In this document: piece by piece, positions 21,945 to 30,738 of the stretch | How positions within the stretch are numbered: the first letter of the stretch is position 1 | Layout: the number at the start of each line of letters is the position of its first letter | Source: Falsarthrobacter nasiphocae | GTDB lineage: Bacteria; Actinomycetota; Actinomycetes; Actinomycetales; Micrococcaceae | NCBI RefSeq assembly: GCF_031456275.1 | Contig: NZ_JAVDUI010000001.1 | Coordinates: 1,632,965-1,696,964, forward strand | DNA length: 64,000 nucleotides | Reading direction: 5' to 3' | Made by a program: the position numbers and the translations under genes | The notes under the pieces: generated by a model | Databases searched by the model: none | Seen by the model: only the letters and a program-made list of their open reading frames with translations | Told to the model about the DNA's origin: nothing

Positions 21945-22151
21945 ATGGCTAAGCGACTGGTCGCAAACGACGCGAACATCGAGATCACTCAGATTCGTTC
22001 CGGCATCGGCGGAAAGCAGAACCAGCGCGACACGCTGCGGTCGCTCGGCCTCAAGCACATCGGTGACACCGTTGTGCGCAAGGCTGACGCCGTGACGGTC
22101 GGCATGGTCAACACTGTTTCCCACCTCGTGCAGGTCGAGGAGGCGAAGTAA
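21945..22151 (+). CDS. rpmD: 50S ribosomal protein L30
   Basis: 68 aa from ATG 21945, 2 nt after the rpsE stop. [22 protein letters not shown]-like start and [37 protein letters not shown], a complete L30. L30 packs against 5S/23S rRNA domain II. Length slightly above the usual 58-60 because of the N-terminus and tail. Confidence 0.97.
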   Translation: MAKRLVANDANIEITQIRSGIGGKQNQRDTLRSLGLKHIGDTVVRKADAVTVGMVNTVSHLVQVEEAK

Positions 22152-22153
22152 CA

Positions 22154-22618
22154 ATGGCAGAGAACACCACTGAGCACGCGCTCAAGGTGCACCACCTCCG
22201 TCCGGCGCCTGGAGCCAAGAAGGCCAAGACCCGCGTGGGTCGTGGCGAGGGCTCCAAGGGCAAGACGGCTGGCCGCGGCACCAAGGGCACGAAGGCTCGT
22301 TACCAGGTCAAGGCCGGGTTCGCAGGCGGGCAGCTTCCGCTGCACATGCGCCTTCCGAAGCTTCGCGGCTTCAAGAACCCGTTCCGTGTCGAGTTCCAGG
22401 TGGTCAACCTTGACCGCATCCAGGAGCTCTTCCCGGAGGGCGGCACCATCACGGTCGACGATCTCGTCGCCAAGGGTGCCGTGCGCAAGAACGAGCTCGT
22501 CAAGGTCCTCGGATCCGGCGAGATCAACGTCAAGGTCGACGTGAAGGTTCACGCCTTCTCCGCTTCGGCTGAGCAGAAGATCACCGCCGCTGGCGGCTCG
22601 ATCACCGGCGAGCTCTAA
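22154..22618 (+). CDS. rplO: 50S ribosomal protein L15
   Basis: 154 aa. Late-assembly protein spanning several 23S domains. N-terminal Gly-rich region [23 protein letters not shown] and [21 protein letters not shown] are diagnostic. A strong hairpin 38 nt downstream separates it from secY, which has its own candidate promoter. Confidence 0.98.
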   Translation: MAENTTEHALKVHHLRPAPGAKKAKTRVGRGEGSKGKTAGRGTKGTKARYQVKAGFAGGQLPLHMRLPKLRGFKNPFRVEFQVVNLDRIQELFPEGGTITVDDLVAKGAVRKNELVKVLGSGEINVKVDVKVHAFSASAEQKITAAGGSITGEL

Positions 22619-22656
22619 ACAGAGCCTCCGGTCCCGGCTCGCCGGGCGAAGCACTG

Positions 22657-22693
22657 CGACCCCCGCTCCTCGTCTCATGAGGAGCGGGGGTCG
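22657..22693 (+). terminator. Terminator of the spc operon after rplO
   Basis: Perfect 14-bp stem CGACCCCCGCTCCT/AGGAGCGGGGGTCG with a 9-nt loop, then TCCTT. Confidence 0.8.
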
Positions 22694-22754
22694 TCCTTGC
22701 ATCCGGGCAACGACAGTTATCCCCAGAGTGAAAGCGCCCCTGGGGCAGGCCCGG

Positions 22755-22760
22755 TAGACT
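22755..22760 (+). promoter_or_regulatory. Candidate secY promoter (-10 TAGACT)
   Basis: TAGACT lies 83 nt before the secY start and just after the spc terminator. Spacing to GTGAAA (22728-22733) is 21 nt, too long for a normal -35, so the upstream element is uncertain. Confidence 0.4.
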
Positions 22761-22842
22761 ACTTGTCTTGGGTCCGTGCCAGGCACGGGCACCCTACTGG
22801 AGCGGCCGTGTCCGCCACCTGTTTTACGTCTGAGGAGGACGC

Positions 22843-24159
22843 TTGCTGACCGCTATCGGCCGTGCATTCCGAACGCAGGACTTGCGCCGCAAGCTCTTGT
22901 TCACGCTGTTGATCCTTGCGATCTACCGGCTGGGTGTCTTCATCCCCGCGCCGGGCGTGAGCTACGAGAACGTGCAGCAGTGCCTGAACATGAATGTCAC
23001 CCAGGGCGGCGCTTACCAATTCGTCAACCTGTTCTCCGGCGGAGCGCTCCTTCAAGTCTCGATCTTCGCGCTCGGCATCATGCCGTACATCACGGCGAGC
23101 ATCATCGTTCAGCTTCTGCGCGTCATCATCCCTCGCTTCCAGGAGCTCCATGAGGAGGGGCAGACGGGCCAGGCGAAGCTGACCCAGTGGACGCGGTACC
23201 TGACCATTGCGCTCGGCATCCTCAATGCAACGACGCTCATCACCACGGCCCGCACTGGTGCGCTCTTCAACCACCAGTGCCCCCTGCCCGTGATCCCCAA
23301 CGATGACATCGTGACGATCCTCCTCATGATCATCACGCTGACTGCGGGTACGGCCCTCATGATGTGGATGGGCGAGCTCATCACGGAGCGGGGCGTCGGC
23401 AACGGCATGTCGCTGCTGATCTTCATCTCCATCGCCTCCGGCTTCCCTGCGGCCATGGACGCCATCATCAAGGCCAAGGGCTGGGGCGTCTTCACACTCG
23501 TCCTCGTCATCGGCCTGGCCATCGTCGTGGGCGTCGTGTTCGTCGAGCAGTCGCAGAGGCGCATCCCGGTCCAGTACGCCAAGCGCATGATCGGGCGCCG
23601 GTCCTACGGTGGCACGACGACCTACATCCCGCTCAAGGTCAACATGGCGGGCGTCATCCCGGTCATCTTCGCTTCGTCGATGCTGTACCTGCCGTCGCTC
23701 CTTGCGCAGTTCAACACGCCCACCGGTCCCGGTGAGACTCCGCCGGGATGGGTTCAGTGGATCAACACCTACCTTGTCCGCGGTGACCACCCCGTGTACA
23801 TGGCCGTGTACTTCCTCCTCATCATCTTCTTCACGTACTTCTACGTCACGATCACGTTCAACCCCGACGAGGTTGCCGACAACATGACGAAGTACGGAGG
23901 GTTTATCCCCGGCGTGCGTGCGGGCCGACCCACGGCCCAGTACCTCTCGCACGTCATCAGCCGGATCACTCTGCCGGGTGCTCTGTACCTGGGTCTGATC
24001 GCGGCTGTGCCTCTCGTCGCCCTTGTGTGGGTCGGCGCTAATCAGAACTTCCCGTTCGGCGGCACGTCGATCCTCATCATGGTCGGCGTCGGACTGGAAA
24101 CCGTCAAGCAGATCGACGCGCAGCTCCAGCAGCGTCATTACGAAGGGTTGTTGCGATGA
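22843..24159 (+). CDS. secY: Protein translocase subunit SecY
   Basis: 438 aa. TTG start behind a strong GAGGAGGA; N-terminus LTAIGRAFRTQDLRRKLLFTLL. Ten membrane helices form the channel through which unfolded proteins cross or enter the membrane. Typical features: plug region after TM1 (GGALLQVSIFALGIMPYITASIIVQLL, where TM2 begins), the C5 loop QSQRRIPVQYAKRM, and the cytosolic loop near YGGFIPGVRAGRPTAQYL. Its last 4 bases overlap adk (ATGA). Confidence 0.98.
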   Translation: MLTAIGRAFRTQDLRRKLLFTLLILAIYRLGVFIPAPGVSYENVQQCLNMNVTQGGAYQFVNLFSGGALLQVSIFALGIMPYITASIIVQLLRVIIPRFQELHEEGQTGQAKLTQWTRYLTIALGILNATTLITTARTGALFNHQCPLPVIPNDDIVTILLMIITLTAGTALMMWMGELITERGVGNGMSLLIFISIASGFPAAMDAIIKAKGWGVFTLVLVIGLAIVVGVVFVEQSQRRIPVQYAKRMIGRRSYGGTTTYIPLKVNMAGVIPVIFASSMLYLPSLLAQFNTPTGPGETPPGWVQWINTYLVRGDHPVYMAVYFLLIIFFTYFYVTITFNPDEVADNMTKYGGFIPGVRAGRPTAQYLSHVISRITLPGALYLGLIAAVPLVALVWVGANQNFPFGGTSILIMVGVGLETVKQIDAQLQQRHYEGLLR

Positions 24160-24731
24160 CACGCATGCTCATCATCGGTCCGCCTGGGTCCGGCAAGGGA
24201 ACCCAGGCTGCACGGATCACGGATTCGCTCGGCATCGTCGCCATTTCCACGGGTGACATCTTCCGCTTCAACGTCAAGGAGGGCACCCCCCTCGGCGTCG
24301 AGGCGAAGAAGTACATCGACGCGGGAGACTTCGTCCCCGATTCCGTGACGAACTCGATGGTCGCGGATCGCCTGGCTCAGGACGACGTCGCCGACGGCTT
24401 CCTCTTGGACGGCTACCCCCGCACGCGCGGGCAGGTCGACGCCCTCGACGCGATGCTTGAGAAGCTCGGCACGAAGCTCGACATTGTTCTCCAGCTCACG
24501 GCCGACAACGAGGAGCTCGTCAAGCGTCTCCTCGGTCGTGCTGAGCAGGAGGGACGGGCGGACGACACGGCTGAGGTCATTGAGCACCGCCTCGCGCTCT
24601 ACGCCAAGGAGACCAAGCCGCTCGTGGACGTCTACCGGGATCGCGGTCTGCTCGTGCAGGTCGACGGCTTGGGCGAGATCTCAGAGGTCACGGCTCGGAT
24701 CCTCGCGGCGCTCCGCGAGCACGGCGCGTAG
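24156..24731 (+). CDS. adk: Adenylate kinase
   Basis: 191 aa. Interconverts ATP + AMP and 2 ADP. P-loop GPPGSGKGTQA (residues about 8-18), AMP-binding STGDIFR, DGYPRT and the LID-side region FLLDGYPRTRGQ. At 191 residues it is the short-LID type lacking the 30-residue insert and zinc site, as usual in actinobacteria. Overlaps secY at the 5' end and is followed by map after 3 nt. Confidence 0.97.
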   Translation: MTRMLIIGPPGSGKGTQAARITDSLGIVAISTGDIFRFNVKEGTPLGVEAKKYIDAGDFVPDSVTNSMVADRLAQDDVADGFLLDGYPRTRGQVDALDAMLEKLGTKLDIVLQLTADNEELVKRLLGRAEQEGRADDTAEVIEHRLALYAKETKPLVDVYRDRGLLVQVDGLGEISEVTARILAALREHGA

Positions 24732-24734
24732 CCG

Positions 24735-25562
24735 ATGTTCGGCCGGCAGCGGATCGAGTACAAGACCGACGACCAGATTCTCTCCATGCGCCGCGCCGGG
24801 CTCGTCCTGGCCGAGGCGCTCGACGCGGCCGTGGCGGCTGTGCGGCCCGGCATCACCACCGCAGACCTCGACGGAGTCTTCCGGGGCGTCCTCGACGCGC
24901 ACGGTGCCCAGAGCAACTTCCTGGGCTACCACGGGTTCCCTGCCACGATCTGCGTCTCCGTCAATGAGGAAGTGGTCCACGGCATCCCCGGCGGGCGCGT
25001 CCTCGAGGAGGGCGACATCCTCTCCATTGACGGCGGCGCGATCGTCAACGGGTGGCATGCGGACTCCGCGCGCACGGTCATCGTCGGCGAGGGGGACCCG
25101 GAGGACCGGAGGCTCTCTCAGGTCACCGAGGACGCCATGTGGCAGGGGATCGCGGCGCTGGCCAGCGCCTCGCATGTCGGCGACATCGGAGATGCGATCG
25201 ACGACTTCGTCTCCTCGCAGCCCGGCGCTCCGCTCGGCATCCTGGAGGACTATGTCGGCCACGGCATCGGCACCGCGATGCATCAGCCGCCTGACGTCCT
25301 CAACTACCGGACGGGCCACAAGGGCGCCAAGGTGCGCCCGGGCCTGTGCCTGGCGATCGAGCCGATGCTCGTCCGCGGCGGCATCGACACGGTGACGCTG
25401 GATGACGACTGGACCGTGGTCACCACGGACGGCTCCCGCGCCTCGCAGTGGGAGCACACGGTCGCCGTGCACAGCCGGGGGATCTGGGTCCTCACGGCGC
25501 ACGACGGCGGGGCCGCCCGGCTCAAGCCGCTGGGCGTGACGCCCGTGCCCCTGTCGGAGTAA
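24735..25562 (+). CDS. map: Methionine aminopeptidase, type I
   Basis: 275 aa. Removes initiator Met from nascent proteins. Metal-binding residues are visible: Asp in ILSIDGGAIVNGWHADSART (two Asp), His in VGHGIGTAMH, Glu in LAIEPML and Glu in SQWEHTVAV. The pita-bread fold core is standard; no N-terminal zinc-finger/SH3 extension. It follows adk by 3 nt, the common secY-adk-map order. A terminator follows. Confidence 0.97.
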   Translation: MFGRQRIEYKTDDQILSMRRAGLVLAEALDAAVAAVRPGITTADLDGVFRGVLDAHGAQSNFLGYHGFPATICVSVNEEVVHGIPGGRVLEEGDILSIDGGAIVNGWHADSARTVIVGEGDPEDRRLSQVTEDAMWQGIAALASASHVGDIGDAIDDFVSSQPGAPLGILEDYVGHGIGTAMHQPPDVLNYRTGHKGAKVRPGLCLAIEPMLVRGGIDTVTLDDDWTVVTTDGSRASQWEHTVAVHSRGIWVLTAHDGGAARLKPLGVTPVPLSE

Positions 25563-25605
25563 AGGACGCCCCCAGCAGGAAGCCGCCCGCCACGGCGGCA
25601 CCAGG

Positions 25606-25658
25606 AAGGCCCCGACCATACGGTCGGGGCCTTCTCCTCTCTGCGGTCGGGGCCTTCA
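25606..25658 (+). terminator. Terminator after map, with duplicated 3' arm
   Basis: GAAGGCCCCGACC-ATAC-GGTCGGGGCCTTC forms a perfect 13-bp hairpin (25606-25635). The 3' arm GGTCGGGGCCTTC is repeated at 25646-25658, so two alternative hairpins are possible. It lies between map and the oppositely oriented importer operon and could act in both directions. Confidence 0.75.
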
Positions 25659-25716
25659 GACCCCGCCGCGCCTCGCGGAGGCGCGCTCAGCCGTGGCCCG
25701 TCCACCGCATGCGCGC

Positions 25717-27060
25717 TCAGCCGAGCCGCGGCTTGAGCTCCTTGTTGTAGATGCCCTCCAGCTTCGTGGAGAGGGCGTCAAGGTTGGGCTGCGGGTCCGA
25801 GTCCGCCGTGAGCATGCCCTGGAGGGCCTTGGCGAGCTCGAGGTCGCCGCCCGGGAGGAACACGCGCGCGTCGTCCTGGGGGCGCGTCTTCTCCAGCTGG
25901 TCGATGGCGATCTTGAGCTGGGGGGTGGCCTGAATGGCGTCCTTCATGTCAGCTGAGGTCCGCGTCGGAAGGTAGCCGGTGGCCTTGGAGAACGCGGCGG
26001 CATTCTCGGCGTTGGTGAGGAACTTGATGAACATCGCGGCGGCGAGCTGGCGCTCGGGGGAGGCCTTCGCGTTGATCGCGACGCCGGCGCCGCCCGTGGG
26101 GACGATCTTGTCCGTCTCCTTCGGCCCGCCGGGAAGGAAGCCCACGCCCACGTTGAACGTCGCGGCGGAGAGGATGCCCTTGAGGGAGCCCGTCGACGCG
26201 ACGACGGTGGAGGTGGCGCCGGACGTGAAGAGGTCGGCCGGCTCGCCGGAGCCGATGGCGGCCCACTTGTCCCCGTGGATGGCCTTCTGAAGGAAGGACA
26301 CGGCCTCCTTGGTCTCAGGGGACTTCGTGAGGGCGAAGTCCCCATCCTTGGAGAACCCGCCCCCGTAGCCCCAGATGACATTCTGGAGGGTCCACGCGTT
26401 GTAGCTCTCGGCGTCCGGGACCGTGAACACCTGCTGGGCCTTCGTGCTGGCGGCCTTGAGCTTCGGGGCCCACTCGGCGAGCTCCTGCCACGTCTTCGGG
26501 GCGCGGTCTGGGAGGCCGGCGGCCTTGAAGTGGTCCTTGTTGTAGTAGAAGACCGGGGTGGAGCGGGAGTACGGCACACCGTAGTGCTTGCCCTTGTAGT
26601 TGTAGTCCTCGAGGAGGGCCGTGCGGAAGTCCTCGACGTCGAACTTCTGGCTCGCGAAGAGGTCGTCCAGCGGGATGATCTGCTTGTTGAGGAAGTACTT
26701 GAACCAGGTCGCGTCCGAGGCCACGACGACGTCGCCCGCGTTGCCGCTCGCATAGGCCGTGTTGAACTTCTGGTACACCTCCTCGTAGTTCTTTCCGGCG
26801 GTGATGAGCTTGACCTTGATGCCCGGGTTGGCCTTCTCGAACGCTGCGATGATCGACTTCTCGATCTCGCTGGACTGGCCGGGGTGGTTGCTCCAGAACT
26901 GGATCTCGCTTGCGGGCTTGACCCCCTCGAGGCTCGCGGCCGTGGGAGCGGCGGAGGAGCCCCCGCCGGACGTGGAGGGGCCTCCACATGCGGAGAGGAA
27001 GGCGGCGGCGGCGCCGGCGGCGCTGAGCGACAAGACGGTGCGTCGGGTGACGTTCTTCAT
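25717..27060 (-). CDS. Extracellular solute-binding lipoprotein, UgpB-like
   Basis: 447 aa. The start at 27060 has Shine-Dalgarno AAGGA; longer in-frame starts lack one. The signal MKNVTRRTVLSLSAAGA... LSACGG has both a twin-arginine-like TRRTVLSL and a lipobox LSAC (Cys about 23), followed by a Gly/Ser linker. The mature part is a family 1 solute-binding protein (FWSNHPGQ, PVFYYNKDHFKAAGL, GYLPTRTSADM, ARVFLPGGDLELAKAL). The last motif recalls UgpB of glycerol-3-phosphate importers, but sugar ligands are equally possible. Last gene of a minus-strand operon after two permeases. Confidence 0.85.
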   Translation of the reverse strand: MKNVTRRTVLSLSAAGAAAAFLSACGGPSTSGGGSSAAPTAASLEGVKPASEIQFWSNHPGQSSEIEKSIIAAFEKANPGIKVKLITAGKNYEEVYQKFNTAYASGNAGDVVVASDATWFKYFLNKQIIPLDDLFASQKFDVEDFRTALLEDYNYKGKHYGVPYSRSTPVFYYNKDHFKAAGLPDRAPKTWQELAEWAPKLKAASTKAQQVFTVPDAESYNAWTLQNVIWGYGGGFSKDGDFALTKSPETKEAVSFLQKAIHGDKWAAIGSGEPADLFTSGATSTVVASTGSLKGILSAATFNVGVGFLPGGPKETDKIVPTGGAGVAINAKASPERQLAAAMFIKFLTNAENAAAFSKATGYLPTRTSADMKDAIQATPQLKIAIDQLEKTRPQDDARVFLPGGDLELAKALQGMLTADSDPQPNLDALSTKLEGIYNKELKPRLG

Positions 27061-27130
27061 GGTGTGTCCTTCGGTGGGAGGGGTGAACTGCTGGGTGCGC
27101 ATGGAGCCTGGAATCGGGTTGAGGTCGACG

Positions 27131-27159
27131 ACGGCGGCCGCGGTCCGCCAGGCCGCCGT
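27131..27159 (-). repeat. Intercistronic hairpin before the binding-protein gene
   Basis: Perfect 9-bp inverted repeat ACGGCGGCC/GGCCGCCGT with an 11-nt loop, in the 111-nt gap between permease and binding protein. Such hairpins can stabilise or separate segments of importer mRNAs; that function is inferred. Confidence 0.5.
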
Positions 27160-27171
27160 CGGGCAGGGCAA

Positions 27172-28026
27172 TCAGCCGGTGACTGACCCGCGCGTGAGTC
27201 CAGCGACGATATTGCGCTGGAGGAGGGTGAAGACGACGAGGACGGGCACGATCACGAGCACCGCGCCGGCCATGAGGATGCCGTAGCCGCCGGCCGAGGA
27301 CTCGGCGGACTGCAGGTAGGCGAGCCCCACGGGGAGGGTCATGTTCTGGGGGTCGTTCGTGATGACGAGGGGCCAGAGGTAGTCGTTCCACTCGTTGACG
27401 AGTGTCACGAGGGTGACGGTCGCGATGGTCGGGAGGGAGACGGGGGCCGCGATCTGGAAGAGGCGCCGGAGGTGGCTCGCGCCGTCGAGCTCAGCGGCCT
27501 CCATGACCGAGGCCGGGATGCTCAGGAACTGCTGCCTCAAGAGGAAGGTGCCGAATGCCGTGCCCAGGCCCGGCAGGATGATGCCCCAGAGCGTGTTGAC
27601 GCCGCCCATGCTTGAGATGAGCTGGTAGTTCGGGAGCATCGACACCTGAGGCGGCACCATGAGGGCCACGAGGATCAGCGCGAAGATGACGCCTTTGAAC
27701 CGGACGTTGATGAACACGAGCGCGTAGGCCGTGGTCAGCGCCAGGAAGACCTTGATGGCTGTGCCGATGGCCGTGACGGCGAGGGAGTTGAGCAGGAGGC
27801 GGCCGAGCGGGACGTGGCCGGAGACCTTCCTGTAGTTGTCCATCGTCCACTCCGAGGGCAGGAGGTGAGGCATCAGCGTGACGATGTCCTTCGCGGGCAT
27901 GAAGGACCCGAACACCATGATGAGCAGCGGCAGGACGATGATGAGGACCGCCAGCCCGAGGGCGAGGTACGTGCCTACGAGGCCGGGAGTGCGGCTGGGC
28001 GCCGCCATGCGTGCGGAACGGCTCAT
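27172..28026 (-). CDS. ABC importer permease, MalG/UgpE type
   Basis: 284 aa. ATG at 28026 overlaps the stop of the upstream permease (ATGA). Six predicted helices starting LVGTYLALGLAVLIIVLPLLIMVFGSF. The EAA loop that contacts the ATPase reads EAAELDGASHLRRLFQIAAPVSLP (E-A-A-x-x-D-G-A). C-terminal helix VLVVFTLLQRNIVAGLTRGSVTG is typical. Together with the neighbouring permease it makes the transmembrane channel. No ATPase gene is in the cluster, so a shared MsiK/UgpC-type ATPase elsewhere is presumably used. Confidence 0.9.
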   Translation of the reverse strand: MSRSARMAAPSRTPGLVGTYLALGLAVLIIVLPLLIMVFGSFMPAKDIVTLMPHLLPSEWTMDNYRKVSGHVPLGRLLLNSLAVTAIGTAIKVFLALTTAYALVFINVRFKGVIFALILVALMVPPQVSMLPNYQLISSMGGVNTLWGIILPGLGTAFGTFLLRQQFLSIPASVMEAAELDGASHLRRLFQIAAPVSLPTIATVTLVTLVNEWNDYLWPLVITNDPQNMTLPVGLAYLQSAESSAGGYGILMAGAVLVIVPVLVVFTLLQRNIVAGLTRGSVTG

Positions 28027-29003
28027 GAGTAGTGCACCTTCTTCTCGACGAAGCGCAGCTGGGCGAGGGTGACGACGAGGAGGACGACGAAGAGGACCAC
28101 GGAGATCGCCGCCGAGTAGCCCGCACGGCCCGGGCCGCCGAACACCTGGATGTAGCTCTCGAAGATGAGCGTGTTGACCCCGTCGCCGGAGGGCTTGATG
28201 GTCCGCAGCAGGTCGAAGGCCTGGAGCGAGTTGAGCAGGGTGGTCACGAGGAGGAAGAACGTCGTGGGGCTGAGCAGCGGCAGCGTGATGGAGAAGAAGC
28301 CCCGGGCGGGAGAGGCCCCGTCGAGGGCCGCGGCGTCGAGGACGTCCTGGTTGATGCCCTGCAGCCCGGCGAGGTACACGAGCGCGCAGTAGCCCGCGTT
28401 CTTCCACACGTAGACGATGATCACCATGAGGAGCGACAGGTCCGGGTTGAGGATCCACTGGGGAGACGCGAAGCCCAGGACCCGCATGACCTGCGCCAGG
28501 AGGCCATACGTCGGGTTGAAGACGAAGAGAGCCACGAGGCCGACACCGACGCCGGAGAGGACGTAGGGCGCGAACACGGTGGCGCGGAAGAAGCCCTGGC
28601 CGCGCACCTTTGAGTTGAGCAGCAGGGCCAGGGTGAGGCCGAGCACCATGGAGCCGCCCACGGTGGCCGCGGTGAAGATGGCGGTGCGGCGCCAGACGTC
28701 CTGGCCGGACTCGCTCGTGAAGAACTCGACGTAGTTGCCGAGCCCGATCCGGGTCGCTGAGTCCGAGCCGAATGGCCAGTCGAGCGTGGAGAAGCCGATG
28801 TTCTGCACGAGCGGCACATACGTGAACGCGACGATGAGCGCGAGGTTCGGGAGGACGAACGAGGCGAACGTGAGCCAGGCGGCCATCGTGCGGCGGCCCG
28901 GGGAGCCGGAGAGCCGGCGAGGCCGCGGGCGCTGCGACGGTCGAGCTGGCTGCTCGGCCCGCGAGGGCGCCGGGCGCCTCGGAGGTGCGGAGGTGGAAGC
29001 CAC
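28023..29003 (-). CDS. ABC importer permease, MalF/UgpA type
   Basis: 326 aa. I chose GTG 29003 because CAGGAG sits 7 nt upstream. N-terminal Pro/Arg-rich cytoplasmic tail (about 40 residues) then WLTFASFVLPNLALIVAFTYVPLVQNIGFS and five further helices. EAA-type loop: DAAALDGASPARGFFSITLPLLSPT. Helix segment ESYIQVFGGPGRAGYSAAISVVLFVV near the end matches UgpA/LacF proteins. First gene of the minus-strand importer operon; its promoter should lie in 29004-29260 but I found no strong one. Confidence 0.88.
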   Translation of the reverse strand: MASTSAPPRRPAPSRAEQPARPSQRPRPRRLSGSPGRRTMAAWLTFASFVLPNLALIVAFTYVPLVQNIGFSTLDWPFGSDSATRIGLGNYVEFFTSESGQDVWRRTAIFTAATVGGSMVLGLTLALLLNSKVRGQGFFRATVFAPYVLSGVGVGLVALFVFNPTYGLLAQVMRVLGFASPQWILNPDLSLLMVIIVYVWKNAGYCALVYLAGLQGINQDVLDAAALDGASPARGFFSITLPLLSPTTFFLLVTTLLNSLQAFDLLRTIKPSGDGVNTLIFESYIQVFGGPGRAGYSAAISVVLFVVLLVVTLAQLRFVEKKVHYS

Positions 29004-29413
29004 GGGTGTGCTCCTGAAGACGAGATCGCGCGGCCGGGGGCTCCGCTGGCGGAATGCGGGCGGGTGTGGGTCAGCCCGCCGGGGCGGCGCCGAGTGGCGC
29101 GCCAGGATGTATCTCATCACCTGTGGGAGGGGGGCTAGGGGGGATTCGGGGCCAGGAACGGAGTGTTCACGCAGAGTTCCAGCGCGGGTCAGGTGCGCGA
29201 CGCCGGGGCAGCCCCTCCCGTCCACCGCGGGCCAGCGGGGGTGGCTTGCGGGGTGGCCATGGGATATAGTGAGACGTTGGGTGTCTCTCCGTGAAGTCTG
29301 GCGTGCGCGTGCGTGCGTCCGAACGCGGCTTACGGCACCCCGCGCTGCGGCCCCGGCTGGAGCGCGAACCCCAGGGCGGCCTGAGCCGCCAAACCCCAAC
29401 GTTAGCGGAGGAC
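29004..29413 (+). promoter_or_regulatory. Divergent region between importer operon and infA
   Basis: 410 bp without a credible gene. For infA a TATAGT hexamer at 29265-29270 (5 of 6 to TATAAT) gives a leader of about 140 nt; no strong -35. For the importer (minus strand) only a weak GATACA-like -10 near 29107-29112 is visible. No regulator gene is adjacent. Confidence 0.4.
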
Positions 29414-29635
29414 ATGGCCAAGAAGGACGGCGTCATTGAGACCGAGGGCACGGTAACCGAGGCTCTCCCCAACGCGATGTTCCGCGTTGAACTGAGCAAC
29501 GGGCACATCGTGCTGGCCCACATCTCAGGCAAGATGCGGCAGCACTACATCCGCATCCTCCCGGAGGACCGGGTCGTCGTGGAGCTCAGCCCCTACGACC
29601 TCAGCCGCGGCCGGATCGTCTACCGCTACAAGTAG
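29414..29635 (+). CDS. infA: Translation initiation factor IF-1
   Basis: 73 aa, ATG 29414 after AGCGGAGGAC; longer in-frame starts are unsupported. [27 protein letters not shown] with [43 protein letters not shown], a full IF-1. It occupies the 30S A site during initiation. In most bacteria rpmJ (L36) follows; here a hairpin begins at the base after the stop and no rpmJ is present. Confidence 0.98.
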   Translation: MAKKDGVIETEGTVTEALPNAMFRVELSNGHIVLAHISGKMRQHYIRILPEDRVVVELSPYDLSRGRIVYRYK

Positions 29636-29682
29636 GCAGCGTTCGGCCTGAAGGCCGAGTGCTGCGCACCCGGGCCGAACGC
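29636..29682 (+). promoter_or_regulatory. Mutually exclusive hairpins between infA and rpsM
   Basis: GCAGCGTTCGGCC (29636-29648) can pair with GGCCGAGTGCTGC (29653-29665, two wobbles). The inner GCGTTCGGCC (29639-29648) can instead pair perfectly with GGCCGAACGC (29673-29682). The two folds exclude each other, an attenuator-like arrangement, in the place where rpmJ normally lies. The remaining gap to rpsM (29683-29853) holds no gene. Confidence 0.45.
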
Positions 29683-29853
29683 CCGCTGGCCATGAGCCAG
29701 CCCGTTCGCCGCCCACGCGTCGTATCACCATTCAAGGCAAGACAGTGTTGGAGCGCGTCAACACACACCCCCGGTGCGGAGGCCGGGGCCGGATCCACGG
29801 ATCCGGATGTCTTGCTACACACCTCCGTTTGAACAACCAAGGAGGACTGCCAT

Positions 29854-30231
29854 ATGGCACGTCTGGCTGGCGTTGACATCCCGCGCGAGAAGCGGGTCGT
29901 CATTGCGCTTACTTACATCTACGGCGTGGGCAAGACCCGTGCAGAGCAGACGCTCGCGGAGACGGGCATTTCCCGCGACATCCGCGTGAAGGATCTGACG
30001 GACGAGCAGCTCGTTCAGCTCCGCGACTACATTGAGGGCAACTTCAAGGTCGAGGGCGACCTCCGCCGCGAGGTCTCCGCCGATATCCGCCGCAAGGTCG
30101 AGATCGGCTCCTACGAGGGCCTCCGCCACCGCCGCGGCCTTCCCGTGCGCGGCCAGCGCACCAAGACCAACGCTCGTACCCGCAAGGGCCCGAAGCGCAC
30201 CGTCGCAGGCAAGAAGAAGGCCGGCCGCTGA
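29854..30231 (+). CDS. rpsM: 30S ribosomal protein S13
   Basis: 125 aa, ATG after [45 protein letters not shown] and the basic tail [32 protein letters not shown]13 forms the head-to-50S bridges and contacts P-site tRNA. First gene of the alpha cluster with a 218-nt gap from infA. Confidence 0.98.
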   Translation: MARLAGVDIPREKRVVIALTYIYGVGKTRAEQTLAETGISRDIRVKDLTDEQLVQLRDYIEGNFKVEGDLRREVSADIRRKVEIGSYEGLRHRRGLPVRGQRTKTNARTRKGPKRTVAGKKKAGR

Positions 30232-30321
30232 TCCTCCCCGTCGTGTCACCCCTCGCTCGAGGGATGACCACGGTGATGGACCAGGCAGTCGCACCAAGAC
30301 CCAAGATTTCGTAGGAGAGAT

Positions 30322-30723
30322 ATGCCCCCGAAGACCCGCGCAGCGGTCCGCAAGCCGCGCCGCAAGGACAAGAAGAACATCTCGATGGGCCAGGCGCACA
30401 TCAAGAGCACGTTCAACAACACGATCGTCTCGATCACGGACACCACCGGTGCCGTCATCTCCTCGTCCTCCTCGGGCGAGGTCGGCTTCAAGGGTTCGCG
30501 CAAGTCGACCCCGTACGCCGCTCAGATGGCCGCCGAGTCCGCAGCCAAGAAGGCTCAGGATCACGGCGTCCGCAAGGTCGACGTCTTCGTCAAGGGCCCG
30601 GGCTCGGGCCGCGAGACGGCGATCCGCTCCCTCCAGGCCACGGGCCTTGAGATCGGCACGATCCAGGACGTCACGCCGAGCGCTCACAACGGCTGCCGCC
30701 CGCCGAAGCGCCGCCGCGGCTAG
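30322..30723 (+). CDS. rpsK: 30S ribosomal protein S11
   Basis: 133 aa, [20 protein letters not shown]11 lies on the platform near the E-site m[43 protein letters not shown] and [15 protein letters not shown] are complete. RpsD (S4) often follows; here a hairpin and rpoA come next. Confidence 0.98.
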   Translation: MPPKTRAAVRKPRRKDKKNISMGQAHIKSTFNNTIVSITDTTGAVISSSSSGEVGFKGSRKSTPYAAQMAAESAAKKAQDHGVRKVDVFVKGPGSGRETAIRSLQATGLEIGTIQDVTPSAHNGCRPPKRRRG

Positions 30724-30738
30724 TTTCCTCAGTCCGTG

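Noticed and set aside
29636-29853. A possible rpmJ (37 codons) after infA
   Set aside because: I looked for the Met-Lys-Val start and Cys-x-x-Cys pattern in all frames and saw none.
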